Shown: in pieces, positions 9,019-18,723 of the stretch
Layout of the letters: each line of letters opens with the position of its first letter
How positions within the stretch are numbered: position 1 is the stretch's first letter
NCBI GenBank assembly: GCA_014376435.1
Contig: JACMRL010000004.1
Location: 62,001 to 126,000 of the forward strand
Reading direction: 5' to 3'
Source: Bdellovibrio sp.
GTDB lineage: Bacteria > Bdellovibrionota > Bdellovibrionia > Bdellovibrionales > Bdellovibrionaceae
DNA length: 64,000 nt
The notes under the pieces: generated by a model
Databases searched by the model: none
The model's input: only the letters and a program-made list of their open reading frames with translations
What the model was told of the DNA's origin: nothing
Position numbers and translations under genes: made by a program

Positions 9019-11007
9019 TTACTTACTAACTGGCACCAGAAGAATTTCATCTTCGGCCGTTTTTGTGATGTCGTATTTAATTAAGTTTGCCCCGTTTTGT
9101 AATAGAGCCGTTGAATTAAGAATCGCATCGTTTTTCCAGTTACCCTTAACCCTTAATTGCGCAGACTGTTTTTCGTCTTCGCTATTATGCAAACCCATTT
9201 CAAAATCAAAATTCATATTTTTCCAGTCAGAACCTTTTAAATTAAGATGTAATTTGCGGGCTTGGTAATTTGCTCCTTGCAGCCCAGAATTTTCATTGAA
9301 CAAGCCGCTGGCCGCTGCATAGGTTAGGTTAGCCACTTGAATTTCGGCTTCTTTGGATTTCATCGTTAAAGCTAGGCTTTGATTTTCCCCGCCCGAGGCC
9401 TGTATAAAATCGATTTGCAGGTCTTTAAAACTGAAGCCTTCAAACTGAACCTCGGGCGCTGATAGGAAAACTTGCTGACGCAAATCCGCAGTTTTATGAT
9501 AAGACCAGGTCATTTTAATTTCGGGAGCTTGTTCGATCTGCGTAAGTTGTTTCCAAATTTTTGCGTTCAGTAAAATTCCTGTGATATCCATTTTAGCTGT
9601 TAAAGCATTATTCTTTTGATTGAAATGGGCTTCCATCTGCCCCTTTATCTCTTGGGAATTTACTTTGAATTCGGTTAACAATAAATCATGCTGTTCATTT
9701 TTTTGAGTCGAATGCATTTGGATTGAATCGATTTTTTGCAATTCACGAGTTCCGCGATTAGAAAAAATAAGATTTGTTCCGGTTAAAATCCCATCCATCG
9801 TCCAGTTTTTTGGATTGGTAAATTGCACCTGGGCTTTTATATCGCCTAGATCTTCAAAGCTATTTAGATCGCTTTTTAAAGTAGCTAGGTACTTAAATTG
9901 ATTGAGTGGCAAGTGATCAATCTGAGCCGTAAAGGGTTGTAATTCAAATACAGTTTTTTTGAATTCAAAATTCATTTGATCAATCACTACGTGAGTGCGT
10001 TCGCCCGAAAGTTCTATTTTATTAATCTTTGCCGTACTGACGGCATCACTGTTTAAAGATTTGGTTTGCCCCGTTAAATCAAAACTTAAATTGATGGGCC
10101 AGCGATCAAAAACCGCTTCAAAACCATTCAACTTAACCAATGGTAGAAATGCTTTAACCGATATTTTTTTGGCTTTGATTTCGTAATTTAAATTTTTTGA
10201 TAGCGAACTAAATTGACTAAAAATCTGTAAATCACCATCAAGCATGCGACCTTTTAAATTTAGCTGTACTTCAAAGTCTTGTTTATCGATCGCTTTAACT
10301 GAACTTGTTAGGTCTCCGCCAAAATAAAATACATCTGACTTCGGATCATTTAATGCTAGCAATCTAGACTTTATATTAATCTGCGATAAAGTTTCGCGCG
10401 AGTACTCTAAATTGACATTCAGCTGGCGTAAAATCAGCGGCTGTTGGTATTGGTTTTTTACGATGATTTTTAATTGATCGACGTAGATATTTTTTAATAA
10501 AGAGCTCGTTTTTTTTTGAAAAAGATTTTCCGCCGCGATCATTTCCGGTTTAGCTGAATCGGATTTAACTAAAACGGATTTCGCCGTAGCCTTTACGGGT
10601 TCAGAATCAACAATACAGTTATCTAAGTCTGCAATTCTTAACTCCACATTGTGCGCCCGGACGGTATCGACGGTGGTTTGTGAAAATAATAAAGCCGTCC
10701 AAGAAATAGGAATTTCGATTTGATCGATAAATATTTGTGATGACTGACAGATGTTTTTACGCGGACTTAAGCGCACGCGGTTTATTTCTAAACGCGGCCA
10801 AGGTAAACCCCAGTTTGATAAATTCACGTTAGCGCCTTCGAAATCGATGGTAAAATCTTTTTCTAGGCGACTTACTGCTTTTTGCAAATGTTTTTGAATT
10901 TTTTCAGGCGCTGTTTGTGATTTTAAAGCAAAGCCCAAAATAAAAGACATGATCAGTCCCACGATTACGATGCGTGGGCCAGGTTGGTCAATAACAGCGC
11001 GACTCAT
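9019..11007 (-). CDS. AsmA-like envelope protein
   Basis: Large (662 residues) single-anchor protein: one transmembrane helix at about residues 12-28 and then a long beta-rich domain made of repeated short strands, as in AsmA/TamB/YhdP-like lipid-transport proteins and in type II secretion GspN. The family call rests on architecture and the early motif (LSNWGLPWPRLEINRVRLSP) rather than on a catalytic site. It lies between greA (6 bp upstream) and the GDPD-like gene (8 bp downstream), so the three are likely cotranscribed. Confidence 0.6.
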   Translation of the reverse strand: MSRAVIDQPGPRIVIVGLIMSFILGFALKSQTAPEKIQKHLQKAVSRLEKDFTIDFEGANVNLSNWGLPWPRLEINRVRLSPRKNICQSSQIFIDQIEIPISWTALLFSQTTVDTVRAHNVELRIADLDNCIVDSEPVKATAKSVLVKSDSAKPEMIAAENLFQKKTSSLLKNIYVDQLKIIVKNQYQQPLILRQLNVNLEYSRETLSQINIKSRLLALNDPKSDVFYFGGDLTSSVKAIDKQDFEVQLNLKGRMLDGDLQIFSQFSSLSKNLNYEIKAKKISVKAFLPLVKLNGFEAVFDRWPINLSFDLTGQTKSLNSDAVSTAKINKIELSGERTHVVIDQMNFEFKKTVFELQPFTAQIDHLPLNQFKYLATLKSDLNSFEDLGDIKAQVQFTNPKNWTMDGILTGTNLIFSNRGTRELQKIDSIQMHSTQKNEQHDLLLTEFKVNSQEIKGQMEAHFNQKNNALTAKMDITGILLNAKIWKQLTQIEQAPEIKMTWSYHKTADLRQQVFLSAPEVQFEGFSFKDLQIDFIQASGGENQSLALTMKSKEAEIQVANLTYAAASGLFNENSGLQGANYQARKLHLNLKGSDWKNMNFDFEMGLHNSEDEKQSAQLRVKGNWKNDAILNSTALLQNGANLIKYDITKTAEDEILLVPVSK

Positions 11008-11012
11008 AGACC

Positions 11013-11504
11013 TTACACGAATTTAAACGAAAGGATTTCGTATTCTTTATCACCTTTAGGGCTTTGTACGGTGACTAAGTCCCCCACTTTTTTTCCAATT
11101 AATGAACGAGAAATCGGAGAAATAATAGAAATCATCCCTTTTTTTACATCCGCTTCATCAACTCCCACGATTTGGTAAGTTGATTTTTCGTCTGCGTCGG
11201 TGTCTTGAATTTCAACGGTTGCTCCGAAAACGATTTTATCTGACTTAATCGTCGCAGGATCGATTGATTCAACGCCCGATAATTTAAATTGGATTTCGCC
11301 GATGCGGCCCTCGATCATACCTTGACGCTCTTTTGCGGCATCGTATTCAGCGTTCTCACTGATATCCCCATGCGCGCGCGCTTCTTCGATCGCTTTAATA
11401 ATTGCGGGTCTTTCTTCATGAATTAATTTTTTAAGTTCTGCTTCGAGCATTAATTTACCGCGTGAAGTAATTGGCAGAGTCTGAGATGAATTGTCTTGAG
11501 CCAT
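11013..11504 (-). CDS. greA: Transcription elongation factor GreA
   Basis: Binds the secondary channel of RNA polymerase and stimulates cleavage of backtracked RNA. The N-terminal coiled coil runs to about residue 80, with the acidic tip in the conserved stretch HGDISENAEYDAAKERQ (46-62). The C-terminal FKBP-like domain ends in SPISRSLIGKKVGDLVTV. The 163-residue length is normal. A good AGGAAGG ribosome binding site precedes ATG 11504. It heads a likely greA - AsmA-like - GDPD transcript and is divergent from nrnA. Confidence 0.95.
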   Translation of the reverse strand: MAQDNSSQTLPITSRGKLMLEAELKKLIHEERPAIIKAIEEARAHGDISENAEYDAAKERQGMIEGRIGEIQFKLSGVESIDPATIKSDKIVFGATVEIQDTDADEKSTYQIVGVDEADVKKGMISIISPISRSLIGKKVGDLVTVQSPKGDKEYEILSFKFV

Positions 11505-11657
11505 AAAAGTACCTTCCTGTATTAACAGCGTGCTTAATTTTGCGGCTAGCGTCTAGCCTGGCCATTGGCCATACAAAAGCCCTATTTTATACCTAAACTA
11601 TCGGGTTTACACAATCACATGAGGACAGATCCTAGTGCGTCAAAATACAATAATACG

Positions 11658-12638
11658 ATGAACCTACCCAAGCAAATTCTAGAGGCAAATACTCTTTGGC
11701 TTTCAACTCACAAAAACGCGGATGGCGATGGTCTTGGCAGTGAAGTTGCTTTCTACTACGCTCTGAAAAGCTTAGGCAAAAAAGTAAACATTATTCATAA
11801 CGATGCGGCTGCAAAACGTTATCAGTTCTTAACTACCAATATTGAAATCAAAAATGTTTCTAAGCTAGAAAAACACTCATTTAGTGCGAATGACTTAGTT
11901 TTAATTTTTGATACGCATGATCCGCTTCTGTGCTTTCCATTATTTGGCTTTTTACAAGAGCAGCAAATTCCGCTTGTTTTCATCGATCACCATGTTCCGG
12001 TGAAACAAAATTTAAAAGATGTCTCGTATCAAATCGATGAAAGTGCCTGCTGCACGGGTGAGATCGTTTACGAATTAATTAAAAAAATGAAAGTAGCCCT
12101 GACTGCAGAAATTGCGACTCCGCTTTACGCCAGTCTGATTTTTGATACACAAAATTTTAAATTTATCCGCGGATCAACCCGACCGTTTTTGATGGCCGCC
12201 GAGCTGATCCAAAGCGGCGCCGATCATTCGTTAATTCAAAAGCATTTGTATGATAATTGGACCGTACAAAAAATGAACTGTTTAGCTAGTCTAATTAAAA
12301 CCGTGGATTATAAAAACGAGCAAAAAATTGCCGTGATTAAAATGACTAAACAGAATTTGTTAGACCATCAATTAGAATCTGACGACGTCAGCGACATCGT
12401 AGATTTATTTATGGGGATTCAAAGCTTAGACGCGGCCATCGTTATTCGTGAAGAAGAACCTGCTTATTATAAACTAAGTTTTCGTAGCCGTCGTTTTGAA
12501 GTATTGTCTTGGGCGCAGTCTTTTAACGGCGGTGGGCATCTTTATTCGTCCGGAGCTTGGGTTAAAGATTCGTTAGCGAATATTGAATCGCAAATTAATT
12601 CTTTAATTGCCGCGCAACTTCAACGATCTGTTAATTAA
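11658..12638 (+). CDS. nrnA: NrnA-like DHH phosphoesterase (nanoRNase / pAp phosphatase)
   Basis: DHH/DHHA1 enzyme that degrades very short RNAs and, in many members, pAp. Motif I is HKNADGDGLGSE just after the start, further motifs are FDTHDP and IDHHVP, and the C-terminal DHHA1 motif is NGGGHLYSSGA. I choose ATG 11658 because NrnA proteins normally begin about 16-20 residues before motif I; earlier in-frame TTG 11565 and ATG 11619 exist and none of them has a good ribosome binding site. The protein would be 326 residues. Confidence 0.82.
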   Translation: MNLPKQILEANTLWLSTHKNADGDGLGSEVAFYYALKSLGKKVNIIHNDAAAKRYQFLTTNIEIKNVSKLEKHSFSANDLVLIFDTHDPLLCFPLFGFLQEQQIPLVFIDHHVPVKQNLKDVSYQIDESACCTGEIVYELIKKMKVALTAEIATPLYASLIFDTQNFKFIRGSTRPFLMAAELIQSGADHSLIQKHLYDNWTVQKMNCLASLIKTVDYKNEQKIAVIKMTKQNLLDHQLESDDVSDIVDLFMGIQSLDAAIVIREEEPAYYKLSFRSRRFEVLSWAQSFNGGGHLYSSGAWVKDSLANIESQINSLIAAQLQRSVN

Positions 12639-12717
12639 AGTAGTTAAAAATTTTGATCGGCAATGATTTGTCGGTCGACATTTTTTTAACCGAATGAGGC
12701 AAATACGGTTCGGCGTA

Positions 12718-13644
12718 CTAATAACGCTTACCATCTTTAAATTCAGCTAGCTCAAGCGCAAAAACTTCACTGATGGTCGGAAATTTAAACTTAAAACCTA
12801 GCTTGATTAATTTCTCGGGCTGAACGCGCGTCGAAGTTAATACTAATGCAGCCATTTCACCTAATAAGATTTTTAAAACAAAACCGGGGACCTTCGGCAA
12901 TTGAATAACGCCTAGTTCTTTGCAAAATTTTGCGGTGAACTCCTCATTACGAACCGGATTTGGGGTTACTGCGTTGATGATTCCTTGGTACCCAGGATTT
13001 GTTAATGCGGCATTGTAGATTTCGCACAGATCATTCAGTGCGATGAAACTGATCCATTGTTTTCCGCTACCTAAGGCTGCACCTAGATTTTTTTGAAATA
13101 GCGCGATTAGTTTTTGCAAGGCTCCGCCGCGGTGACTTAACACCATGCCTAGACGCAAAATCACCAAACGAGTTTTGGCTTTTTCTTGCCACTGAATAAA
13201 TGGAGCTTCCCAGGCTTCACAAACTTCGGCTAAAAAGCCTTCGCCCGCATCGGAAGATTCAGTCACAACATCGTCTTTTCTTTCGCCGTAAAAACCTTGG
13301 GCTGAGGTAGAGACTAAGGTTTTTAAATCTAACGGACAATTTTTTAAAAGATTTTCGGCACTGAGAATTCTTGAATCAAGAATTTTTTTCTTTTTTTCTT
13401 TCGTCCAACGTCCGTCGATCGTTTCGCCGATCAAATTGACGATGGCATCAACTCCATTAAAATCTGATTTCTTTAAAGCGGTGCTTTGCAAATCACATTC
13501 GATAAATTCAGCGGGATAAGGAGTTATTTGCTGAGCTGATTTTTTTTGGCGGGTCACGATCACGATTTGATGACCGGCCTGGTTAAATAGTTCACCTAAC
13601 TTAGTGCCGATAAAACCAGTTCCGCCCGTCATTAATATTTTCAT
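12718..13644 (-). CDS. TIGR01777-family SDR epimerase (YfcH-like)
   Basis: Extended short-chain dehydrogenase fold with NAD(P)-binding GGTGFIG at residues 7-13 and the YGER/STSAQGFYG region that carries the active-site Tyr in this family. The C-terminal DUF1731 part ends with TSTRVQPEKLIKLGFKFKFPTI, the usual signature. Its start overlaps the end of phrB by 4 bp, so the two are translated together, an arrangement that suggests a shared pigment, cell-division or light-related role (inference only). The substrate is unknown. Confidence 0.85.
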   Translation of the reverse strand: MKILMTGGTGFIGTKLGELFNQAGHQIVIVTRQKKSAQQITPYPAEFIECDLQSTALKKSDFNGVDAIVNLIGETIDGRWTKEKKKKILDSRILSAENLLKNCPLDLKTLVSTSAQGFYGERKDDVVTESSDAGEGFLAEVCEAWEAPFIQWQEKAKTRLVILRLGMVLSHRGGALQKLIALFQKNLGAALGSGKQWISFIALNDLCEIYNAALTNPGYQGIINAVTPNPVRNEEFTAKFCKELGVIQLPKVPGFVLKILLGEMAALVLTSTRVQPEKLIKLGFKFKFPTISEVFALELAEFKDGKRY

Positions 13645-14954
13645 TTAAGCGCCCTTTTGAATTCGGTTAACGCCCGCTCACGGGCAAAGGTGTGTTCAAC
13701 CATTGGTTTTACATATTGATCCGTACCATATTCAGGTACCCACTTTTTTATATACTTTAGATCTTTATCAAATCGCTCTAATTGCGAAGTTGGGTTAAAA
13801 ATACGAAAGTATGGCGCGGCATCGCAGCCCGTTCCGGCAGACCATTGCCAATTTCCGTTGTTCGCTGCCAAATCATAATCCAGAAGTTTTTCGGCAAAAT
13901 ATCTTTCACCTTCGTACCAATACATCAGTAAATGTTTCGTTAAAAAACTAGCGGTCACCATCCGAACACGGTTGTGCATAAAACCCGTCGCGTTAAGCTC
14001 GCGCATGCCCGCATCGACCATGGGATAACCGGTTTGACCCAAAGTCCATTTTTTAAATTCGGCTTTATCTTTACGCCAAGCCACCGTGTCAAACTGAGGC
14101 CGAAAACTCGACTTTTCAACGTGCGGGAAATTCCATACGATCTGCATAAAAAAATCGCGCCAGACTAATTCACTAAGCCAAACATCCGAGTTTTGCGCTT
14201 TAGCTTCGCGGGCCAGCTCACGCACGCTCACCGTTCCAAATCGTAAGTGTAACCCCAAGTGTGAAGTGGCATTCATCGCCGGGAAGTCTCTTTTTTCGCC
14301 GTATTCTTTGAGGATTTTTGTTGAAACTTCTGGCTTTGGAAAATCAAATTCAAAACTTTCAAAGCCTAGTTCACCAAGAGAAACTAACGCCGTCGTTTTT
14401 TTTACTTGGTGTAGGTTTTTTTTATATTCTTTATTAGGATGTGGTTTTAAATAAAATGGGCTTAAAGCGGCCAACCACTTCTTTTTATAAGGAGTGTAAA
14501 CAGTGTAAGGTTTTTGCAAATCTGTAACGATTTCTTTTTTTTCAAAGATGACCTGGTCTTTATAAGACAAAAATTGAATTAACTTTTCCTCACAGTGCTT
14601 CTTTACTTTGTCGTCACGCTTAATTGCTTCAGGCTCATAATCGGTATTAGTATAAATCGCATCGACTAAGAACTCTTCGGTTAGCTGCTTGATAATCTCT
14701 AGCGGATTCCCATGCTTAACTAAAAGATCTGAACCCATTTCTTGAAACTTTTCTTTCAGATCGGCAATACTTTGGTGAATGAATAAAACCCGCGCATCTT
14801 TTTTCGGAAGGTGCTTCAGAATATTGTCATCAAAGATAAAAAACGCTAGCACGGCTTGATGATTACAGAGAGCATGATACAATCCGGCATTGTCATCGAA
14901 CCTAAGATCTCGCCTAAACCAAAATAGAGTCAGTTTTTGTTTTGTTGTAACCAT
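13641..14954 (-). CDS. phrB: Deoxyribodipyrimidine photolyase
   Basis: Class I photolyase/cryptochrome-family flavoprotein that repairs UV-induced pyrimidine dimers using blue light. The N-terminal antenna domain begins LFWFRRDLRFDDN. The FAD domain shows ELVWRDFF, GYPMVDAGMRELNATGFMHNR, the binding stretch LLDYDLAANNGNWQW, and the CDAAPYFRIFNP motif. The 437-residue length is typical. It overlaps the downstream SDR epimerase gene by 4 bp and is divergent from the ABC1 kinase gene (42 bp between starts). Confidence 0.92.
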   Translation of the reverse strand: MVTTKQKLTLFWFRRDLRFDDNAGLYHALCNHQAVLAFFIFDDNILKHLPKKDARVLFIHQSIADLKEKFQEMGSDLLVKHGNPLEIIKQLTEEFLVDAIYTNTDYEPEAIKRDDKVKKHCEEKLIQFLSYKDQVIFEKKEIVTDLQKPYTVYTPYKKKWLAALSPFYLKPHPNKEYKKNLHQVKKTTALVSLGELGFESFEFDFPKPEVSTKILKEYGEKRDFPAMNATSHLGLHLRFGTVSVRELAREAKAQNSDVWLSELVWRDFFMQIVWNFPHVEKSSFRPQFDTVAWRKDKAEFKKWTLGQTGYPMVDAGMRELNATGFMHNRVRMVTASFLTKHLLMYWYEGERYFAEKLLDYDLAANNGNWQWSAGTGCDAAPYFRIFNPTSQLERFDKDLKYIKKWVPEYGTDQYVKPMVEHTFARERALTEFKRALK

Positions 14955-14996
14955 AATTTGATATTCTAGCAGGACCTGTTACAATCAGGAATTGAA

Positions 14997-16307
14997 ATGT
15001 CAGAAAAAAAGAAAGAACTTAAAAGTATTAAAAGCTCGCTGATGTCGCGTAGCTTTAGCATTGCTAAACTAGGCTTAGGCGCTGGTCTTAAATATGCTGG
15101 TTCTAAAATCACCAATACCTCCTTAGACAGTTTCCTCAATTCTCAGGCCGTCACTTTTGCAAAAGAGTTAGGCGAACTTAAAGGTAGCCTGATGAAGGCC
15201 GGCCAAATGCTATCAATGTACGGCGAATATTTCTTTCCGCCGCAAGCTAATCAAATATTAAAAAGCCTGCAGTCCGATTCTCCCTCGATTGAGTGGAAGA
15301 CGATGCACACTTATTTAAAAAAATATTTATCCCGTGATTTATTAGCCGAGCTTGAAATTGATCCTGTTTCGATTGGCTCTGCTTCAATGGGGCAAGTTCA
15401 CAAAGCACGCGTTAAAGCTACGGGTGAAATTGTCGCTATTAAAATTCAATATCCTGATCTGGAAAAAGCGATCGATTCTGACATTTCGGCTTTAAAAAAG
15501 TTATTGAAACTAACTAAGCTTATCCCGGCAGGCCTTGATTTGTCGGCCGTTTTCGAGGAAGTAAAATCGATGCTCCGCCAAGAGCTTGATTATGAAAACG
15601 AAGCCCGCCTCACGATGATGTACCGCGATTTAATTAAAGATGACCCACGCTATGTGGTGCCTAAAGTTTTTTTACGTTATTCAAACCGCCAAGTTTTAAC
15701 GACCGAATATTTGGAAGGTTTAAAAGCCGATCATCCGTTAGTTCAATCTTTGTCGCAAAAAAGACGCGATCAACTGTCTGAAAGTTTTTTAGATCTTTAT
15801 TTTAAAGAAATTTTTCAGTGGAATTTAATTCAGACGGATCCACATCTGGGCAATTACAAAATTCAAATTGATTCACTCGGTGACGACCGGCTGGTGTTAC
15901 TTGATTTTGGTGCATGTCGTGAGTTTAGTACAGAATTTATGCATAACTACCGCCGCATGATTAAAGGTAGTATTTTGCGTGATCGTAAGATGTTTATGGC
16001 CGCAGCAAAAGAACTGGGTTTTATTATCGAAGGCGACAAAGCTGATTATATTAAAGCCTTTGAAGACTTCTGCTACGAAACGGTCGAACCCTTTACGGTT
16101 GATGGCACTTACCACTGGAAAGACTCAGATCTTCCTGGCCGCGTAGTTAAAAAGGCTATTCAGTTTAAAAATTTTGATCTACGCAGCCCACCGCGAGAAA
16201 TTTTATTTTTAGACCGTAAGACTGGCGGCGTATTTATCTTTTTATCAGTAATGAAGGCCGATATTAATTCGCGAAAAGTGATTGATCCTTATTTAGCCCA
16301 AGTCTAA
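14997..16307 (+). CDS. ABC1/UbiB-family atypical kinase
   Basis: Member of the ABC1/UbiB/ADCK family linked to quinone biosynthesis and membrane lipids. The family-specific KxGQ motif is seen as LMKAGQMLS (about residues 64-72); the Ala-rich loop is GSASMGQVHKA; the catalytic loop is QTDPHLGN, where the usual Pro after His is Leu; and DFGACREF gives the DFG metal site. There is no obvious C-terminal membrane helix, unlike E. coli UbiB. It is followed 31 bp later by ctaA, so a respiratory context is likely. Confidence 0.85.
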   Translation: MSEKKKELKSIKSSLMSRSFSIAKLGLGAGLKYAGSKITNTSLDSFLNSQAVTFAKELGELKGSLMKAGQMLSMYGEYFFPPQANQILKSLQSDSPSIEWKTMHTYLKKYLSRDLLAELEIDPVSIGSASMGQVHKARVKATGEIVAIKIQYPDLEKAIDSDISALKKLLKLTKLIPAGLDLSAVFEEVKSMLRQELDYENEARLTMMYRDLIKDDPRYVVPKVFLRYSNRQVLTTEYLEGLKADHPLVQSLSQKRRDQLSESFLDLYFKEIFQWNLIQTDPHLGNYKIQIDSLGDDRLVLLDFGACREFSTEFMHNYRRMIKGSILRDRKMFMAAAKELGFIIEGDKADYIKAFEDFCYETVEPFTVDGTYHWKDSDLPGRVVKKAIQFKNFDLRSPPREILFLDRKTGGVFIFLSVMKADINSRKVIDPYLAQV

Positions 16308-16338
16308 AATAAGCTTTAACTTTGCTGGAGAGCTATCC

Positions 16339-17220
16339 ATGAAACATGTGATAAAAACTTTAGACGAAAACAAATGGGCGCGCTTTTTATTTTACTTCTG
16401 GCTTTATACCTTGCTCGTCATTTTATGGGGTGCTTGGGTGCGCATTTCTCATTCCGGAGATGGCTGCGGCGATCATTGGCCACTGTGCGAAGGTTCTTTT
16501 ATTCCGTCATTCCAAAAAACTAAAACCTGGATTGAGTACGCGCATCGTCTAATGAGTGGCACTTATGGCTTGATCGTTATTTACATTTTTCTAAAAATTC
16601 GTAAAGCACCCGTTTCGAAAATGCTTAAAAATCTTAATGTCGCATTGCTGGTTTTGATGATTTCAGAAGCCTTACTCGGTGCCGTGTTGGTTAAAGGAAA
16701 ACTGGTTACGGTCGATGATTCGTTTACTCGCATGACCGTTATGATATTTCACCAGCTAAATAGTTTTTTATTAACGGGTGTAACTTATCTTTACTATTTG
16801 AGCTTTAAAAATAATAACTTCGGTAAACTAACGATTCATCATAAATTATTTTTATTTATCTTTTTAATCTTACCCATCACCGGCGCGATCGCCGCACTTT
16901 CAACAACATTATTTCCGAGCATTTCAGTTTTGCAAGGAATTATGGATGATCTATCGCACACGACTCATCCTTTTATTCGTCTGAGAATTTTACATCCCCT
17001 GTTTTCCACTCTGTTAGTCGGAAGCTTTATTACATGGTGTTTTAATAAAGGACATAATCGCTTAGCCTTTGAATTTATGTTTGCGCTAATCATTGGTTTT
17101 GTAACTTTACTAACTTTATCGCCCGTTTACTTAAAGCTTGCACATTTACTGATCGCGCATGTTCTATGGGCTCGCTTACTTCAAGTGCTGGCAAGCTTTC
17201 CAGACTCTAATAAACGATAA
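16339..17220 (+). CDS. ctaA: Heme A synthase (CtaA/COX15 family)
   Basis: Inner-membrane enzyme that oxidises heme O to heme A for aa3-type oxidases. Eight hydrophobic helices are expected in 293 residues. Conserved His residues of the heme sites are seen in EYAHRLMSG, FHQLNSFLL, LRILHPLF and LKLAHLLIAHVLW. The first periplasmic loop has GDGCGDHWPLC with the two cysteines found in many CtaA proteins. Its 3' end overlaps the convergent LON-domain gene by 40 bp. No cytochrome oxidase genes are in the window. Confidence 0.88.
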   Translation: MKHVIKTLDENKWARFLFYFWLYTLLVILWGAWVRISHSGDGCGDHWPLCEGSFIPSFQKTKTWIEYAHRLMSGTYGLIVIYIFLKIRKAPVSKMLKNLNVALLVLMISEALLGAVLVKGKLVTVDDSFTRMTVMIFHQLNSFLLTGVTYLYYLSFKNNNFGKLTIHHKLFLFIFLILPITGAIAALSTTLFPSISVLQGIMDDLSHTTHPFIRLRILHPLFSTLLVGSFITWCFNKGHNRLAFEFMFALIIGFVTLLTLSPVYLKLAHLLIAHVLWARLLQVLASFPDSNKR

Positions 17221-17789
17221 AGAAATTTAATTTGTTCATTAATCGAAATAATTTCCATCATTTCATATTGAAGATCGTAATCAAAAATTAAATACGCCGC
17301 AAAAGCCCCGACAACTTCGCGTGGGCCGGTCAAGCCGCGAATAAAAATTTCCTGCTGCTGTTGATCGGAAATATGCCCGCGAATCCAGCGGACTAATGCT
17401 TCGCTGAGCGCCCTATATTTAGGTTTAAAAGATTCCTCTAATAAAACCTCTTCTTGAATCATTTCACCGTCTGCCATTTGTAAAAAATTAGTGATTTGAA
17501 TTCGGTCGATGTCTAGCCGAACCTTACCCAAACCCGTCATGAAAATAAGCATGGTTTGGTCATCGCGACTTTCGATTATTTTAGGAAGTCCATAGCCGGC
17601 CACCGGGCGAATCTCTTTTGATCCTTCCGGAACAAAGCAGACGGCAATGGGAATTTGTTTTGCAATGGACTCTTCGACCATCTGCACGTAACGAGGCTCA
17701 AAAATATGTAAGGGCTTCGTCGTCTTCGGGAAAAGATTTACGTTTGTTAAAGGAAATATAAAATAAGGATGCTTGGTCTGTTCTGGCAC
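17181..17789 (-). CDS. LON peptidase substrate-binding-domain protein
   Basis: Stand-alone LON N-terminal domain (about 202 residues) without ATPase or protease parts; family members are cytoplasmic and of unclear role. The core signature is FPLTNVNLFPKTTKPLHIFEPRYVQMVEE. I choose GTG 17789 because AAGGAG lies 6 nt upstream and the LON domain then starts about 10 residues in; longer frames back to 17903 would overlap the divergent gene at 17827. The 3' ends of this gene and ctaA overlap by 40 bp. Confidence 0.8.
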   Translation of the reverse strand: MPEQTKHPYFIFPLTNVNLFPKTTKPLHIFEPRYVQMVEESIAKQIPIAVCFVPEGSKEIRPVAGYGLPKIIESRDDQTMLIFMTGLGKVRLDIDRIQITNFLQMADGEMIQEEVLLEESFKPKYRALSEALVRWIRGHISDQQQQEIFIRGLTGPREVVGAFAAYLIFDYDLQYEMMEIISINEQIKFLYRLLESGKLAST

Positions 17790-17826
17790 ACTCGACTCCT
17801 TAGCCTTTTCAGTGTAATATAAATCC

Positions 17827-18216
17827 ATGGAAAGAATCATCTTTTTTGATGGCATATGCCCTTTGTGTAATCGTTTTGTGGACTTCGTCATAAAACGCGA
17901 CAAGAAACGTCATTTCCTTTTTGCATCATTACAATCAGAACAAGCGCAGAAATTACTAAGCCCGCAAGACCTTGGGCTTGATTCGGTTATTCTGACTGAA
18001 GATAAATTGGTTTACCAAAAATCAAAGGCAGTTCTCCGGATTTTGTTTGCCTTGGGCGGTGGCTGGACTTTACTTGCATTACTTTTATCGATTTTTCCAA
18101 ATGGGTTACGCGATATTGCCTATGCTTGGATTGCCAAGAACCGTTATCGCTTTTTTGGAAAATTTGAAAGCTGTCGTATTCCTCGGTATGACGAACGCAA
18201 GTATTTTTTAGAGTGA
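17827..18216 (+). CDS. DCC-family (DUF393) thiol-disulfide oxidoreductase-like protein
   Basis: Small thioredoxin-related protein with the DGxCPxC pattern at the N-terminus (FFDGICPLCNRFVDFV), characteristic of DUF393. The rest shows RFLFASLQS-like and GGWTLLALLLSIFPNGLRD segments typical of the family, followed by NRYRFFGK. Length is 129 residues. Its start lies 37 bp from the divergent LON-domain gene. The substrate is unknown. Confidence 0.85.
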   Translation: MERIIFFDGICPLCNRFVDFVIKRDKKRHFLFASLQSEQAQKLLSPQDLGLDSVILTEDKLVYQKSKAVLRILFALGGGWTLLALLLSIFPNGLRDIAYAWIAKNRYRFFGKFESCRIPRYDERKYFLE

Positions 18217-18235
18217 TTTTATGCCCTTAGAATGA

Positions 18236-18664
18236 TTACTTCAGTTGGTCTATAAATGGGCGATCAGCCTGACTAAGCCCCAACGTATGCATTTCACTGG
18301 CGTGACACCACTGTAACTGATCATGTTCGGTTAAAATAATTTCAGGAATTACATTCAAGCTCAGGCTCCATAAAAATAACTGAATGCTTTTATTCGGGTA
18401 ATGATGGCTATTTTCGGCTACAAATAGAAGCTTCTGTTCCTCTAAGCTAAAGCCTAACTCTTCTTCGATTTCTCTCTTGAGCGCTTGTTTTTGGCTTTCG
18501 CAGGGCTCTAGTTTTCCTCCCGGAAACTCCCACTCACCCGCCCCCGATTGCCCTGGTCCTCGGCGCGTTACAAGGTAACGACCGTCTAGCTCGCGCCTTA
18601 AGGCAAGGGCTACCACTTGAATCGCGGGTATATCGTTTTTTTTAAGATTCGTGCTGGATGACAT
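18236..18664 (-). CDS. mutT: Nudix hydrolase, MutT/8-oxo-dGTPase type
   Basis: Hydrolase that likely removes oxidised nucleotides from the dNTP pool. The Nudix box is complete: GGKLEPCESQKQALKREIEEELGF fits GX5EX7REUXEEXGU. The preceding GAGEWEFPGGK and the C-terminal QLQWCHASEM fit MutT and related enzymes. The length (142) is normal. Calling it MutT rather than another Nudix enzyme is moderate in confidence. Divergent from the Na/Pi transporter gene with 59 bp between starts. Confidence 0.75.
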   Translation of the reverse strand: MSSSTNLKKNDIPAIQVVALALRRELDGRYLVTRRGPGQSGAGEWEFPGGKLEPCESQKQALKREIEEELGFSLEEQKLLFVAENSHHYPNKSIQLFLWSLSLNVIPEIILTEHDQLQWCHASEMHTLGLSQADRPFIDQLK

Positions 18665-18723
18665 GAGATTACTTTGTTAAAATAAGTTTATGTTTGCAAC
18701 TTTAAAAAATGAACTGACCTGCC

